64,000 bases of DNA, taken from Lumbricus terrestris (lineage: Eukaryota; Annelida; Clitellata; Crassiclitellata; Lumbricidae). A program made the position numbers and the translations under genes. How positions within the stretch are numbered: the first letter of the stretch is position 1; the number at the start of each line of letters is the position of its first letter. Under the pieces are notes generated by a model. That model was not told the DNA's origin, made no database searches, and saw only the letters and a list, made by a program, of their open reading frames with translations. This document shows, piece after piece, positions 23,401-32,522 of the stretch. The stretch is taken from contig OX457038.1 in the NCBI GenBank assembly GCA_949752735.1, positions 62,779,111 through 62,843,110 on the forward strand, read 5' to 3'.

Positions 23401-26400
23401 TGACATAAATTATGATGATGATTGTATGTTTATCAATGTGGGAAAGATACCTCAGAATTGGAAAAAATTATTGTGTTTTACTCGATGGAGATGTTGTTCC
23501 TAGAATGTCAAACCCTGTCATCGTAGCCATTCTTGGAAGTGATTTGAATGGCTTTAGCATTGTGGTGCGTAACATAGATGGAGAGCTACGGGAAGAGGTA
23601 GCATGTCTCGTTCTGTTTCCCGAGAATACCATGCTGTATGAGTAATTGAGTAGATACAGGTGCTTAGTTTTGATGCATGTTGTAAGGAGTCTTTACCGTG
23701 TACCTATAATCAAAGATATAACCTACATTTACAATGGATAATTACTAATATATTAATATAAATCATTATGTATCTAATCTAGGAGCATCTACAGCACTGA
23801 TTGAAAGTTAAAAGGTACAAGGTGCCAATTAAATTGCATTTAAAACTGCAGATCCTAGCTCAATTTTTTCTGCTGTTATCACTCTTTGAGTTTACTAAGT
23901 GCCATTATTTTTTGGCTTTCTTTTTCAGCCTAAAATAAGCCATGATGAATCTGGAGCTGCGAACAACGTGATGACGATTAAATCATCCGACTGTGACGTC
24001 TATGAAGCGCTTGATTTTGACTCGATCGGACATAGCTCAGGTAAACTGCAAGGAATGACGGGGAGAATGATGAATGACTTGTCATGTATTACTATTTATG
24101 AGTATTACTTGACTATGTGACACCTCCCAAACTGTTCTCAGTTTCGCCAACTGTTGAAGACTGTTTTTTCCACTTGGCCTGGGCCGGGAGCACCTCTGAG
24201 TAGGGATCTTGAAGATGCGCTATAGAGATTCTGATCTATTGATTGATTCGATCGATCGATTGATTGCCTAACCATCTGCTGCCGTAGGTTATATTATCTT
24301 TTGTTACTTGACCTTGTCACTACCATATTATTTTCGAAGTGACTAGCGGACTGCCAGGCGGCCGTCCAATTTCAATTACTAGCGGACCGCCAGGCGGCCC
24401 TCCAATTTCAAATACTAGCGGACCGCCAGTCACATGTAACCTGTCACATGAGTGACGAGTCTTGATTCTTGAATATTGTTACAATGGTGGCAGTTACCGA
24501 TAGTTTATTTTATGTCGGACAAAAGTTTTCTTGTTTTAATGACTTAGAAAATTGCAAAAAAGAGTATGAAATGAGTAACTTTTGTAACCTAACAATGCGG
24601 GATGCAAAAACGTTGCAATCCATGATGAAGTATGCACCAAAGAAGGCAGCACGTGCAAAGAAGGAGCTCCATTATTACTCGCTTCGATTATGCTGTACAT
24701 ATGGTGGCAAAAAATTCAAGAAACAAGGAGAATGAACGTTAAATTAATATCAATAGCCAGCTTCTACTTCAGATCTAAAAATACCTTCATCCAGCTTCTA
24801 TATCTCACCCGTTATTTTCGTCAATCCGGCTTCTATTTCAGATATAAAAAATACCCTCATCCAGCTTCCATTACTTAAGCGTTTTTCATCAATCCAGCTT
24901 CTATTTCAGATCAAGAAATTCTTTCATCCAGCTTTTATTTCTCATACGTGATTTTCGCCAATCCAGCTTCTATTTCACCTGTAAAAGAGCCATCATCCAG
25001 ATTTCATTTCTCTTGCGTTTTTTCATCAATCCAACCTCCATTTCACCTGTAAAAACTTTCATCCAGCTTCCATTTCTCAAGCGCTGGATCAGTTGTCTGT
25101 AGACCAGTTGTCGTTAGACAAATTGTCCGGAGACCACTTGTCGTTAGACGAGTTGTGGGTAGACGAGTTGTCGTGAAACCATATACAATACATACATACG
25201 TTACTGTCACTTGCTTCTTACTTTTACTGGCGGTCCGCTAGTATTCAGCATTAGACGACCGCCTGGCGGCTTGCTAGTATTCCGTATTGGACGGCCGCCA
25301 CTGGCGGTCCGGTAGTATTTGAAATTTGAGGGCCGCCTGGCGGTCCGCTAGTCACAGCCTATTATTTTACCTTATAGTACCTTAAATTTTAATTTTGTAT
25401 TAGTGACTTACCAATGTACCATAGCCTGGTTTCTATGACATCAGTTTTAATGGGACTTGCTTTTTAAAATTTTAATTATGTAATCACATTTATTTATGCT
25501 GTGTGTGTGCATTATGATGGCGCCATATCATTCATTAGATTACATTTGATTGGAATAGTTACATTATGGAACTTATCACTTGATTCAGGACAGAGGCATT
25601 GCATTCCTGCTGGAAAGTGGACGCAAGACATTCCGCCAAAGGCTGCACCTAACTCTGGACTCCTTCAGACAAGACCACCGTTGCTTCCACCTCATCTTCT
25701 TGATACAGTACTAAATAAAGAAATATCTTCACACGTGAGATTCCTCCACCCTAACTTTATTTATGTTGCCCTACTTTACTTTTCCTTATCTAACATTATG
25801 GTATACTATCTCATTTTTTACTTTAAATTACCTTATGCTACCTTATTTTATTCCTACGTTCTCTTGTCTTTTTGAATGAATGACTACCGTATTCATTAGA
25901 GCGGCAGATGTTAACAATTAGTTAATCGATTAATAGTTAAAATTAATATCAACTTGCTCAATGAATTTTCTTACAGTTTAGTGGCCCATGTGTTGAGTAA
26001 ATGATATGGTGGTCAATGATAATGTAAAACATTTGAGTGGAAACTTAATTGACAATTTTGCATTAAAGGTTGCTGCTGATAGAAAAGTTGAAGATGATGG
26101 CAAAATTAACAGTCTTCATTGCAATAAATGATTCAATTGAATGTTTTTTTGTTTATCATAAGTCGTTGCAACTGACTGCATTTTAATTTTCGCAATTTAA
26201 AAATTTAGCATGTAGTACGATTTAAGTTGTTTTTTTATAGAAATAAAGTATAGCTTGCTTAATTACTACTTTTTAACAGTTTTTTGCGCTTTACATAGCA
26301 GATACCAAATTATTAGAATTTGTTCGATTAATCTAGTTAAATTTTGGAGCTTAATCACTAAAAAAATTAATCGTTACCAACTCTATTGTTTACTTGTTTT

Positions 26401-27060
26401 TATTTATTCATTCATCTAACTAACTAGTGCTTCCATCTGATTCCTGGGCAGTTGTCTTGACTGATATTTGACTTATTTTTCTCTGTTTTACCATTCTTAG
26501 TCTGCCTGATTGAGTTATCTGTTAAAGTTGTGTTAATTGCCTGTGACAGTGTGAGCCTAACATGTTGCCTGAGCCGAGTCATGTTGTTCTCAATCACCTC
26601 TATACAAGGTCAATCAAGGTTAGACTCTTGTTATCTTTGATAACTTAATAACTTTACATAGCATAACAAGATAGACATGTATATCATTTAGAACTTAGCA
26701 TCAGTTCTGAGCATGTTAGAAGTTTGGTTGTTCTTCTGTGTCTGAACTGCTGGAAATTGCCAATAATTATCCTTCTTGTCATTATCTGAAAGGCTGTGAT
26801 AGTGTCTGCTGACCAGACAATGCTAGCATTCAAATTATGTCTACGAATTTTTCACTGAAGAACTTCTGCGTAGGTTCTGTCATTTTCGTTAATTTATATA
26901 TTATCTGGTCAGTGGTCATGCATGTGGATCACTTGAACTTAGACACTAAAACTGAAGGTGTGAGATTTTTTTGTGATTGCAGAATGGCATCTTGGTTCTT
27001 GGTGTGACGCATCGATATCGCAAGAAGTACATAACGACGCTTCTCTACAAACCAAATTAA
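20453..27060 (+). CDS. PRKAB: 5'-AMP-activated protein kinase subunit beta (7 coding exons)
   Basis: Regulatory/scaffold subunit of AMPK, which joins catalytic alpha and nucleotide-binding gamma and binds glycogen. Coding exons: 20453-20668, 21185-21342, 23168-23261, 23929-24040, 25589-25734, 26550-26618 and 26983-27060. Phases agree throughout and sum to 291 codons with stop. The start MGLTTS fits an N-myristoylation signal. The glycogen-binding (CBM48) domain spans about residues 95-175: PVVFRW, VAGSYDGW (W116), HQYKFLVDGQW (K143, W150). S125, in LTKS and made by a codon split across exons 2 and 3, aligns with the known beta-subunit phosphosite S108. The C-terminal alpha/gamma-binding domain reads LLPPHLLDTVLNKE, then LPEPSHVVLNHLY (the 69-bp exon), then GVTHRYRKKYITTLLYKPN. 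The first donor (ATG|GTGATC) is weak. Vertebrate beta1 and beta2 are not distinguished here. Confidence 0.93.
20955..21115. mobile_element. Possible transposon fragment (CAGGGGCATAGCCAGG)
   Basis: The start CAGGGGCATAGCCAGG resembles the left ends of CAGNGGCGTAGCC-type hAT MITEs. It is followed by GGTTTGAACCCATAGAACCCCCC, like inner right-end sequence. No matching right terminus or duplication was found. It lies in the first intron of the AMPK beta gene. Confidence 0.35.
21640..22365. repeat. 36-bp minisatellite in AMPK beta intron 2
   Basis: About 20 tandem copies of a 36-bp unit (ATTACAATCACAACTGGTTT then TTGTGTTATCATTATG) with 39-bp variants containing GGTTATTTTTGTG. The unit length is a multiple of three, so a 257-codon frame (ITITTGFCVIIM repeats) stays open. 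It lies between two AMPK beta exons and is not a gene. Confidence 0.93.
22440..22620 (-). mobile_element. Retroposon-tail-like sequence
   Basis: CTACTCAGAGGCACTCCCGACTGC is the reverse complement of the CGGGAG(C/T)GCCTCTGAGTAG block found in the SINEs at 7660 and 8820. The region up to 22620 may be the rest of a LINE/SINE 3' fragment. Confidence 0.45.
22985..23130. repeat. 29-bp minisatellite next to the AMPK exon 3 acceptor
   Basis: About five imperfect copies of CTGTCTGCCGTTTGTATTGT plus CTTTGTGTT on the + strand. The array ends some 40 bp before the splice acceptor at 23167 and supplies a T-rich upstream tract. Confidence 0.85.
24185..24290 (+). mobile_element. SINE/LINE 3' tail
   Basis: Reads GGGAGCACCTCTGAGTAG, then GATGCGCTATAGAGATTCTG, then an ATTGATTGATTCGATCGATC microsatellite. 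This is the same tail order as the retroposons elsewhere in the window, in + orientation. It lies inside the AMPK beta gene, just left of the MULE. Confidence 0.6.
24335..25359. mobile_element. Mutator-like (MULE) element relic in AMPK beta intron
   Basis: A 1025-bp element with long inverted ends containing GTGACTAGCGGACYGCCAGG. The exact 9-bp duplication TATTATTTT lies at 24326-24334 and 25360-25368; 9 bp is characteristic of Mutator-like elements. The ends hold repeated 35-40-bp units (ACTAGCGGACCGCCAGGCGG) at 24340-24430 and inverted at 25230-25355. Inside are an N-terminal transposase fragment (24469-24735), a degenerate ATCCAGCTTCTATTTCAG array (24745-25080) and a short GTTGTCGTTAGAC repeat (25088-25180). 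It lies in the intron between exons ending 24040 and starting 25589. Confidence 0.78.
24469..24735 (+). pseudogene. FAR1/ZSWIM-like N-terminal domain fragment of a MULE transposase
   Basis: An 88-codon frame with VGQKFSCFNDLENCKKEYE, then DAKTLQ, then KKELHYYSLRLCCTYGGKKF and KKQGE. The pattern of an F-x-F/YE segment, then a hydrophobic strand ending LCCTYGG, resembles the FAR1-like DNA-binding N-terminus seen in ZSWIM1/3-type proteins and MULE transposases. The catalytic and SWIM parts are missing. The stop is followed directly by the internal array. Family assignment is by eye. Confidence 0.6.
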
Positions 27061-27860
27061 CGTCTGCAAAGACTTTTTATTCCACCAGGAGATTCCACGA
27101 TCATTGTCTGCTGTTATTTCGCCTGGAAATGGGAAGAGTCTGGGTTCACTGAGACTTCAGTTTACATGTACCTTGGTTCATGGGTTTCATTTGTTTGAGA
27201 ACCAATACAAATCAGGAGCTGAAAACAGTGACCATCACTACAGTAGTCGTTTATGCGCCTCATTTCAATGGTTCATCCAGCTTATGAATATACATCAGCT
27301 TATGAATATACATCAGCTTATGAATATGCATCAGCTTATGAATATGCATCAGCTTATGAATATGCATCAGAAGAGTTTCTATCGGGTCGTGGTTCGTCTG
27401 AGATTCAGATACGTTTTGCATTTGTTTGACGTCTTCCAACAATAGTGACATGTGCATTTATATTTTGTCGTCAGTTCAGATAGATTTGGCATCTGAACAT
27501 AAATCTTGAACCATGTCTAGTTAGGATTTGATTATGATTTTTACTTTATCTTTTTTGCCATTGAACTCAATATTTCCTTGGATACGAGTTTCCTTGTAAA
27601 CTGAGCAGGTAGTTAATGTAACACATGATGAGCTTCTTAGGTTCAGGACAATTAGGAAATATGGTTTTTCAGTTGCTATGCTCATATTTTGAATTATCTA
27701 CTACAAAAAGACACGACTTCACTATTGTTATTTAAGCACAGTGTAAAGACCCACTGTTCAATTGCGTGACTAATATACTATGCTGGCCTCTCAAACGTTC
27801 ATCCTTGTGTCAGATTCAAATTTACTGACTTTGACATCACTTAAGTGCTTTAAATAAAGT
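27061..27860 (+). other. Likely AMPK beta 3' UTR
   Basis: No gene seen after the stop. An 18-bp tandem repeat (CATCAGCTTATGAATATG, about five copies) lies at 27288-27370. AATAAA at 27853-27858 is the first clear polyadenylation signal downstream. Other AATAAA sites occur later (near 29188, 29817 and 29942), so the true end is undetermined. Confidence 0.4.
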
Positions 27861-27869
27861 TATGGAAGC

Positions 27870-30040
27870 AATATGAAAGTTGGCGGCTGTATGAGACCTG
27901 CCATTCTTAATTTCATGCTGGGCATCTAAATCTTAGCAACAGTTACCATTGCAGTTTTCATTGCATTTGGATTTTTTTTTATTATGGTAGGTAATTTGAT
28001 TTTTTCACTTTTTGACTTGGATTCCAGGATATTGTACAATCATTAACTGATGTTATTTCAGCGTAAAATAGGAAATTGTATGTCTTCAGTTGTCCATAGT
28101 CACATCTGTTTCAATGGTTTCTGTTTCAAATGATTGTCATTTCAGAAGATGAAGTTTTGCGTAGCTATGGCCTTTGGTCGATGCCTTGTGTATTATTGTG
28201 GTAATGACTTTACAAAGTTTCCAGAATAGATTAGAAGATTAGAAGAGAAGCTTGCTGAAAGTTATTACTATGCTGCCAGTGACACCTTTGCAATGAACGA
28301 GCAATTGCAGCGCTTCTGAAAGGCTCTTGCTGCGAGAAGCGCTTTATAAATGGTCAGATAAAATAAGATAAGAAGATACTTCATTTTACGTTTCCTTGTC
28401 TTACATTACCTTCTTACATTATATTACATTGCCTGATGCTATGTTTTGTTGCTTCGTCTTACTTTGCTTGCGTAAGTAAGTGACCGTCTTGTGAATCTGA
28501 TGCGAGGAAGAAGCGCAATGCTTTCAGCGAGTAAAGAAATTAGCATTTGTAGCATTCATGCAGAATTTTTTAGCTTTTGGGAAATGCGTCTACATGTACA
28601 TTTTATATCTAAAATATTAAGAACACTGTATACATGTAATGCTGTTTCAGGAGACACGAATTTCAGCCCAGCAAGAGCAGTAGCGCTTTGTGATGAGCAG
28701 TTTAGCCAAAGTGGTACTACAAAGAACACCCCACCCCAAAACCACTTTATCCGCATGTCTTTCTGCAGCTGAACTGATCATTTGACTAGAGGGCTACTCT
28801 TAACATAACTTGAGTTTTTGTAGCAACAGAAACATGTGTTTCTACACTCCTGCTGTACAACTTCAGTTGAAGCATGCAGCAAAACAATTCTATCTACCAC
28901 TACACTTCTGGGAGCTTCTGTTGTGGTACTTTTGTCTATGGACTTAATTTGAGGATCTTCTGAATGACCTGTTAAAATGTTTTGTTTCTGACTCTGCTTC
29001 TGAGAAATATTTATGTAAGCTGGTAGCACTTTTATTACCCTTATCCAGTTTATAATAAAAATAGAACTTTTTAATGAGGCCCTGTTCTAAAGCTGAATTA
29101 CATTTTGCATATACATATGTTTGTGACCATTTTACATTGCATTGCTGCTGTAGTGTTGTGCATTATAAGGAACTATATGTGTATGCAATAAATATTTGTA
29201 ATTATGCATGATGTATGGAGGCGTTTGTGTGAGTGCCTCCTTTTAAATATATTTTTATATTTCTGAACATCTCTGTATCTAGAGCTTCCACGTGCACCAG
29301 TGATTTTTGTATCTTGTCATCACATTTAATCTAATGAATGTTGTAGAGTATGGATTTTACTTTTTTGTTTGCATATAAATTATGTGTGTGAGTTTTCAAA
29401 ATATTTCAGTAGTAGCTCTTGAGTAGTATTGTAGTTTAATTAATTAACACTTGAATTATGAGTTTATATTAGGAAATGAAACGTGAGAAAATGTAATAAA
29501 AAAAATTGTGCTGCAGCCCAGATGCAGCAGATTTTCCTAAACTGTAGATATCTAATCATCATTCTGTATTAAGGAAAAATAAAAGGAAATGGCCTGAAAA
29601 ATATGAAAGGGACCTCACCTTAAAAGTATATACGAAAATGTTTATATTTGATCCCAGTCCCTTGGTAAATTTTAGGATGCACAAGTGACTTTTGGTTTGT
29701 TGAAATTCAGAAAATGTATTTAGTGAAAGAGAGGAGAATTTTACACCATTTATTTCTCTCTATTTGGCCAACGAGTTATAATATGATATGACCCAAGACA
29801 AGACTGTGTCAAGTGAATAAAATTTTAAGACGAGATTTGATTACATAGCAGGCTTTGCTTCTGGTATGATATATAAATATATATTATATATGTTATAAAT
29901 ATAATGTTCAACAAGAATTCCATTTAAATGTGATTTAAGATAAATAAATAAAAATGATGTTGATACAGCACTGCTTTCGTGTCATATTTCTAAGTTACGG
30001 CTACTTTGGCCAGAAAGTAATGACATGTATTCATTCAGAG
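27870..30040. other. No gene seen
   Basis: AT-rich sequence with no supported exon. A retroposon tail (GAAGCGCTTTATAAATGGTC then AGATAAAATAAGATAAG) lies near 28318-28372 on +. Frames at 28491-28772 (+) and 28778-29029 (-) have no recognisable features. Confidence 0.45.
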
Positions 30041-30640
30041 CATTTATATAGCGCCCCTTCAAGAAACTACTCAGAGGCGCTCCCAGCCCAACCATGAACA
30101 AAGAAAAAAGACGAGAGAGACTTGTAGAACCCAGCCGGATGGACCACAAGTAGAGAGCGAAGCGTAACCTGGAGGTTATTCCAGACAGTAGGCCCCACGA
30201 CCGAGAAAGCACGGCGAGCTCGCGGGACCAGAAGCTCACCCCTAGCCGAAGAGCGAAGTACATGACGCGCTGCAACGTCAGAGACTGGACAGCAAAGATC
30301 ACGCAAGTATGACGGAGCACAGCCAAGGACACAGCGAGAGACCACAGCAGCAATGCGGTATGAGATCCACTGGGACACAGTCAGTCAGTGCAGCACATCG
30401 TGCATATAAGCAGAGACAGGAGCAAATTTAGGAAGGCGAGCAGCCGAGTGCAAGACACGATCAAGTCTCCCCAGAACCCCAAGGGGAGGACCAGCAAGCA
30501 TGGGGCAACAGTTGTCGATTCGACTTGTAAGTTGTAACAAAGGCGTGGACAAGGACGACGACCGCATGGTGAGAGGGAGACCATCGGGAGTTGACGAAGC
30601 TGATAATAGGCACCTTGCGCAACCAAATTCAAACCTTTAC
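30040..30640 (-). pseudogene. CR1/L2-like LINE reverse transcriptase C-terminal relic
   Basis: Conceptual translation on - shows the C-terminal part of a CR1/L2-type polyprotein across two frames: GVLGRLDRVLHSAARLPKF, then APSYLRDLCCPVS, RGELLVPRARRAFSVVGPTV and WNNLQ. The 3' end carries GGGAGCGCCTCTGAGTAG then GGGGCGCTATATAAATG, the same tail as the SINEs. Frameshifts and truncation of the catalytic region make it inactive. Confidence 0.8.
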
Positions 30641-30644
30641 AATG

Positions 30645-30899
30645 TACATTACAAGTGCGCTAGCGGCTGGCCTGTTACAGGGTGCTGGGAAAGAGAAGCG
30701 GACGTTCAATTCGATTTCCTGATAACAATTTGTGGCTGATTTCCTTTTCATTTGCGTCGAGATAGTAGACTACGTGTGATTCTGCAAAAATATATTTAAG
30801 GGCAGATTCGAAGTTGAAGCTATGTCCCCTAAATAGGCTCTGAATAATCGTAACTTATCGTAATTGGTTAATTTTTATGAGTCATGTGAGCAAACTTCC
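30645..30899. other. No gene seen
   Basis: Intergenic. Confidence 0.4.
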
Positions 30900-30903
30900 T
30901 TAA

Positions 30904-31000
30904 TTGCCAATATAGATTAGATTTTACTTTCGCTTACAGCCACCGCAATCTGCAGAAACTACTGTCCCTCTTTATATAAAAAGTATATATATATATATAT

Positions 31001-31035
<35 letters not shown>

Positions 31036-31100
31036 CAGACAGACAGGCAGGCAGATCGTGGTGGCTGCAAGCGAAAGTAAAATCTAGTCTATATTGGCAA
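30904..31100. mobile_element. TTAA-flanked MITE with a microsatellite core
   Basis: A 197-bp element with long inverted arms (30904-30960 and 31043-31100) that begin TTGCCAATATAGA and include TTTTACTTTCGCTT. TTAA borders both ends (30900-30903 and 31101-31104), as expected for a piggyBac-type target. The loop between the arms is (TA)n, (GA)n and (CAGA)n. Only the arms are conserved. Confidence 0.72.
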
Positions 31101-31327
31101 TTAATTAGGCCTACATCTGGTCCAATTAAAAGCAGACTTTCTGTAGTCAGCCTAAGTTTTTAGGTCTGTTCTTTTACAATGGTCTCCAATCTTAACATGT
31201 ACGCTTTCGCAATACACCGATCTCAGAAGTTCGAGGGGCGTTAGGTTTGTTTTTGCATAAGCTTGCTTTATATAGCCTAGTATGGCACATAGGCCTATAA
31301 TGAGCACGTAGGCCTATCACGTATGCT

Positions 31328-31606
31328 CAGGCCCCAGGGGCGGATCCAGGGGGAGCCAATCCGGCCATGCCCCCCATTTAGAAATTTCTTTATTTTTAGA
31401 CCAGGTATTCTGGCTCGGAAAGTTGGCGTGGCCCACCATGCGCAGTTCCTGTTTTGGCGGATAAAATGGTATCTTTTCCCTGGGAATTCGAGACAATTGA
31501 CTAAAAAAGGTCATCAAATTTTTCGGCGACCAAGACGAAAAAAATTTCTTGTCCCAAGACCGAACATTTTTGCCCCCCCCTTCGAAAGTTTCTGTATCCG
31601 CCCTTG
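31328..31606. mobile_element. hAT-like MITE, CAGNGGCGGATCCAG family, short copy 1
   Basis: The exact 8-bp duplication CGTATGCT lies at 31320-31327 and 31607-31614. The left end reads CAGGCCCCAGGGGCGGATCC, apparently with a short terminal duplication, and the right end is GTATCCGCCCTTG. The core has GGCCATGCCCCCCATTT, TTTTGGCGGATAAAATGG and TTGACTAAAAAAGGTCATCA, as in the family's other members. Confidence 0.85.
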
Positions 31607-31759
31607 CGTATGCTTACACGAACTTTGAGATTTTATTCATTTAATGATTCATAATTATATACAATGCATTTAAAAGGAAAGTAATCGACTATTTAAAATT
31701 ACGTCCACGTCAGTTATTCTATATACATATTATAGCTAGCTAGGCTATAATATGGATTA

Positions 31760-31811
31760 TAGAGGGAGGGAGAGAGAGAGGGAGGGAGGGAGGGAGGGAG
31801 GGAGGGAGGGA
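31760..31811. repeat. (GGGA)n microsatellite
   Basis: Short GGGA/GAGA run. Confidence 0.9.
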
Positions 31812-31833
31812 TAAATTGATATATAGGTATAGA

Positions 31834-32117
31834 CAATGGCGGCGCCAGGATTTCAGTTTGGGGGCTGGTTGAAAGGGACGAATCGCGGAAGAAATTTTCC
31901 ATTTTCATTCGTCTAAATTTCTGACGACCTAACCTCCTTTTTTAGTCATTTGGTCAAAATCTCAACAAAATATTACATTTTCCCTGACCCCCCCCAAACC
32001 TGATGACATTTTTTACGGGGGGGGCTAGTCGAAATATCATGAAAATATTTCATTTTCCCTGTGCAAAAAACCTGATGACTTTTTTGGGGGGGGCTTAGAC
32101 CCCTGGCGCCGCCACTG
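31834..32117. mobile_element. hAT-like MITE, CAGTGGCGGCGC family, copy 3
   Basis: A 284-bp element with ends CAATGGCGGCGCCAGG and CTGGCGCCGCCACTG. The exact 8-bp duplication GGTATAGA lies at 31826-31833 and 32118-32125. It contains TTTTTTAGTCATTTGGTC and two CCTGATGAC-type half modules. Confidence 0.88.
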
Positions 32118-32124
32118 GGTATAG

Positions 32125-32195
32125 ATGGATGGATCATGGATGGATAGATGGATGGATAGATGGATGGATGGATGGATGGTAGATGGATGGATGGC
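32125..32195. repeat. (GGAT)n microsatellite
   Basis: GGAT/AGAT run immediately right of the preceding MITE. Confidence 0.9.
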
Positions 32196-32522
32196 GGGAG
32201 GGAGATAGAGACCAACGGACTATGAACAGATATGCAACTATAGATATATAGCGTTGGACTTGTGACTCAAGTCCCCAGAAAAAATCAAGTTAAATCCCCA
32301 TCCCCAATGCTGATGCCTCTTGACCTCATACACCTCATACATAGGCTAGTGGTACAGCACTCGACATGCTCATTGCTCAAGCCCCTAGATGATAGACTTT
32401 CCAGGGATGTCAATGGTCATGAACTCATGATGACGAGAGAAGATGAAATGAAACAGAGATGAGAGTATATATAAAGGAGGGAAGAAAACGGAGAGGTGTG
32501 TATACGTATACACATATATATT

